From contig JBOGCF010000049.1 in NCBI GenBank assembly GCA_051656605.1, positions 134,797-198,796 on the forward strand: a stretch of DNA of 64,000 nucleotides, given 5' to 3'. This DNA comes from UBA12018 sp051656605. GTDB lineage: Bacteria; Bacteroidota; Bacteroidia; Bacteroidales; CAMTPD01. The position numbers were made by a program, and so were the translations under genes. The notes below the pieces were generated by a model. It did no database searches, was not told the origin of the DNA, and saw only the letters and a list, made by a program, of their open reading frames with translations. This document shows, one piece after another, positions 63,669-64,000 of the stretch; position 1 is the stretch's first letter; each line of letters starts with the position of its first letter.

Positions 63669-64000
63669 TGTGTTGATTAAGCGTTTTCTTATTGTTGGTA
63701 TTACACCTGCGAATATACGAATATCTTTTATAAATGCAACACGTTTTAAGGAAGGGGGCAAGTAATCCTGCTTCGTTTTATATGGATTTGTTGCGATGAT
63801 TAAATCGATTGGTCATGAAGTCTTTTTTTATTCTTCATGAAGATCAAATCGTCAGGTCGCCATGAGGGCACTGAAAAAGGCTGTGTTTTTTATCAACTCT
63901 CCGTGCTAGTATACAAAAATGGTTATAATGACTTCTTTTTTAAGAAGAGGCATTATAACCATTTTTACTTATAAATTTCGCATATAACTTTATATAGCTA
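63669..64000. other. Right-edge intergenic region with hairpins
   Basis: No coding frame was supported. It holds a hairpin TCATGAAG / CTTCATGA at about 63810-63842 and a strong hairpin at 63916-63966 (see separate entry). The upstream part holds the promoter of the GH3 gene. Confidence 0.5.
63916..63966. terminator. Strong hairpin at the right edge, probable terminator
   Basis: AAAATGGTTATAATG (63916-63930) pairs with CATTATAACCATTTT (63951-63965), with an inner CTTCTT/AAGAAG stem, and T residues follow. It probably terminates a gene that lies beyond the window. Confidence 0.65.

Overview
The window is chromosomal DNA of a member of Bacteroidales (phylum Bacteroidota), most likely a Bacteroides-like gut or environmental species. 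The grounds are a SusC/SusD pair with glycoside hydrolases, TonB-dependent receptors with N-terminal carboxypeptidase-regulatory domains, families such as DUF4876, DUF6850 and DUF5063, the near absence of Shine-Dalgarno sequences, and repeated -7 promoter boxes of the Bacteroidota type TAnnTTTG. No phage, plasmid, insertion sequence or CRISPR array was seen. The species cannot be named from this sequence.

Layout. (1) 1-5444, minus strand: a three-gene outer-membrane operon, TonB-dependent receptor then DUF4876 lipoprotein then DUF6850 barrel (cut by the left edge). (2) 5680-14389, plus strand: a small polysaccharide utilization locus for alpha-1,6-mannan, with GH76 endo-mannanase, GH125 exo-mannosidase, SusC, SusD and an esterase-like lipoprotein. 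It contains no regulator and no side-chain mannosidase. (3) 14402-28188, minus strand: DUF2490, then a seven-gene efflux operon transcribed TolC, HlyD-type adaptor, MacB-type ATPase and four FtsX/MacB-type permeases, the last two being a tandem duplicate. (4) 28775-32957, plus strand: a porin and an NtrC-type two-component system (sigma-54 response regulator and histidine kinase). A good sigma-54 promoter with a 19-bp perfect inverted repeat upstream sits in front of the efflux operon, which suggests that this two-component system drives it. (5) 33066-46285: a second TonB-type barrel receptor, an exported superoxide dismutase, an SF1 helicase, an SGNH hydrolase, the trxB-lolA-like-ftsK block, and a DUF5063 / 3'-5' exonuclease / rlmI operon. 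(6) 46404-46670: two near-identical tandem small-RNA units, each with its own promoter and terminator. (7) 46815-56929: iorAB, mltG, three tandem tRNA-Ser(GCT) genes, a DyP peroxidase, a tricorn-like protease, a possible 65-residue small protein, and glyA. (8) 57275-64000: a GH20 hexosaminidase, a DUF2147 protein, a hicAB toxin-antitoxin pair and a GH3 beta-glucosidase.

How it works together. The mannan locus would bind mannan at the surface (SusD), import fragments (SusC) and cut the alpha-1,6 backbone inside and from the end (GH76, GH125). The TolC/HlyD/MacB operon looks like a tripartite export or envelope-stress system under enhancer-dependent control. Several intergenic regions carry unusual composite palindromes (15123-15206, 28321-28362, 30075-30178) clustered around this efflux and regulator region; they are the least explained structures in the window.
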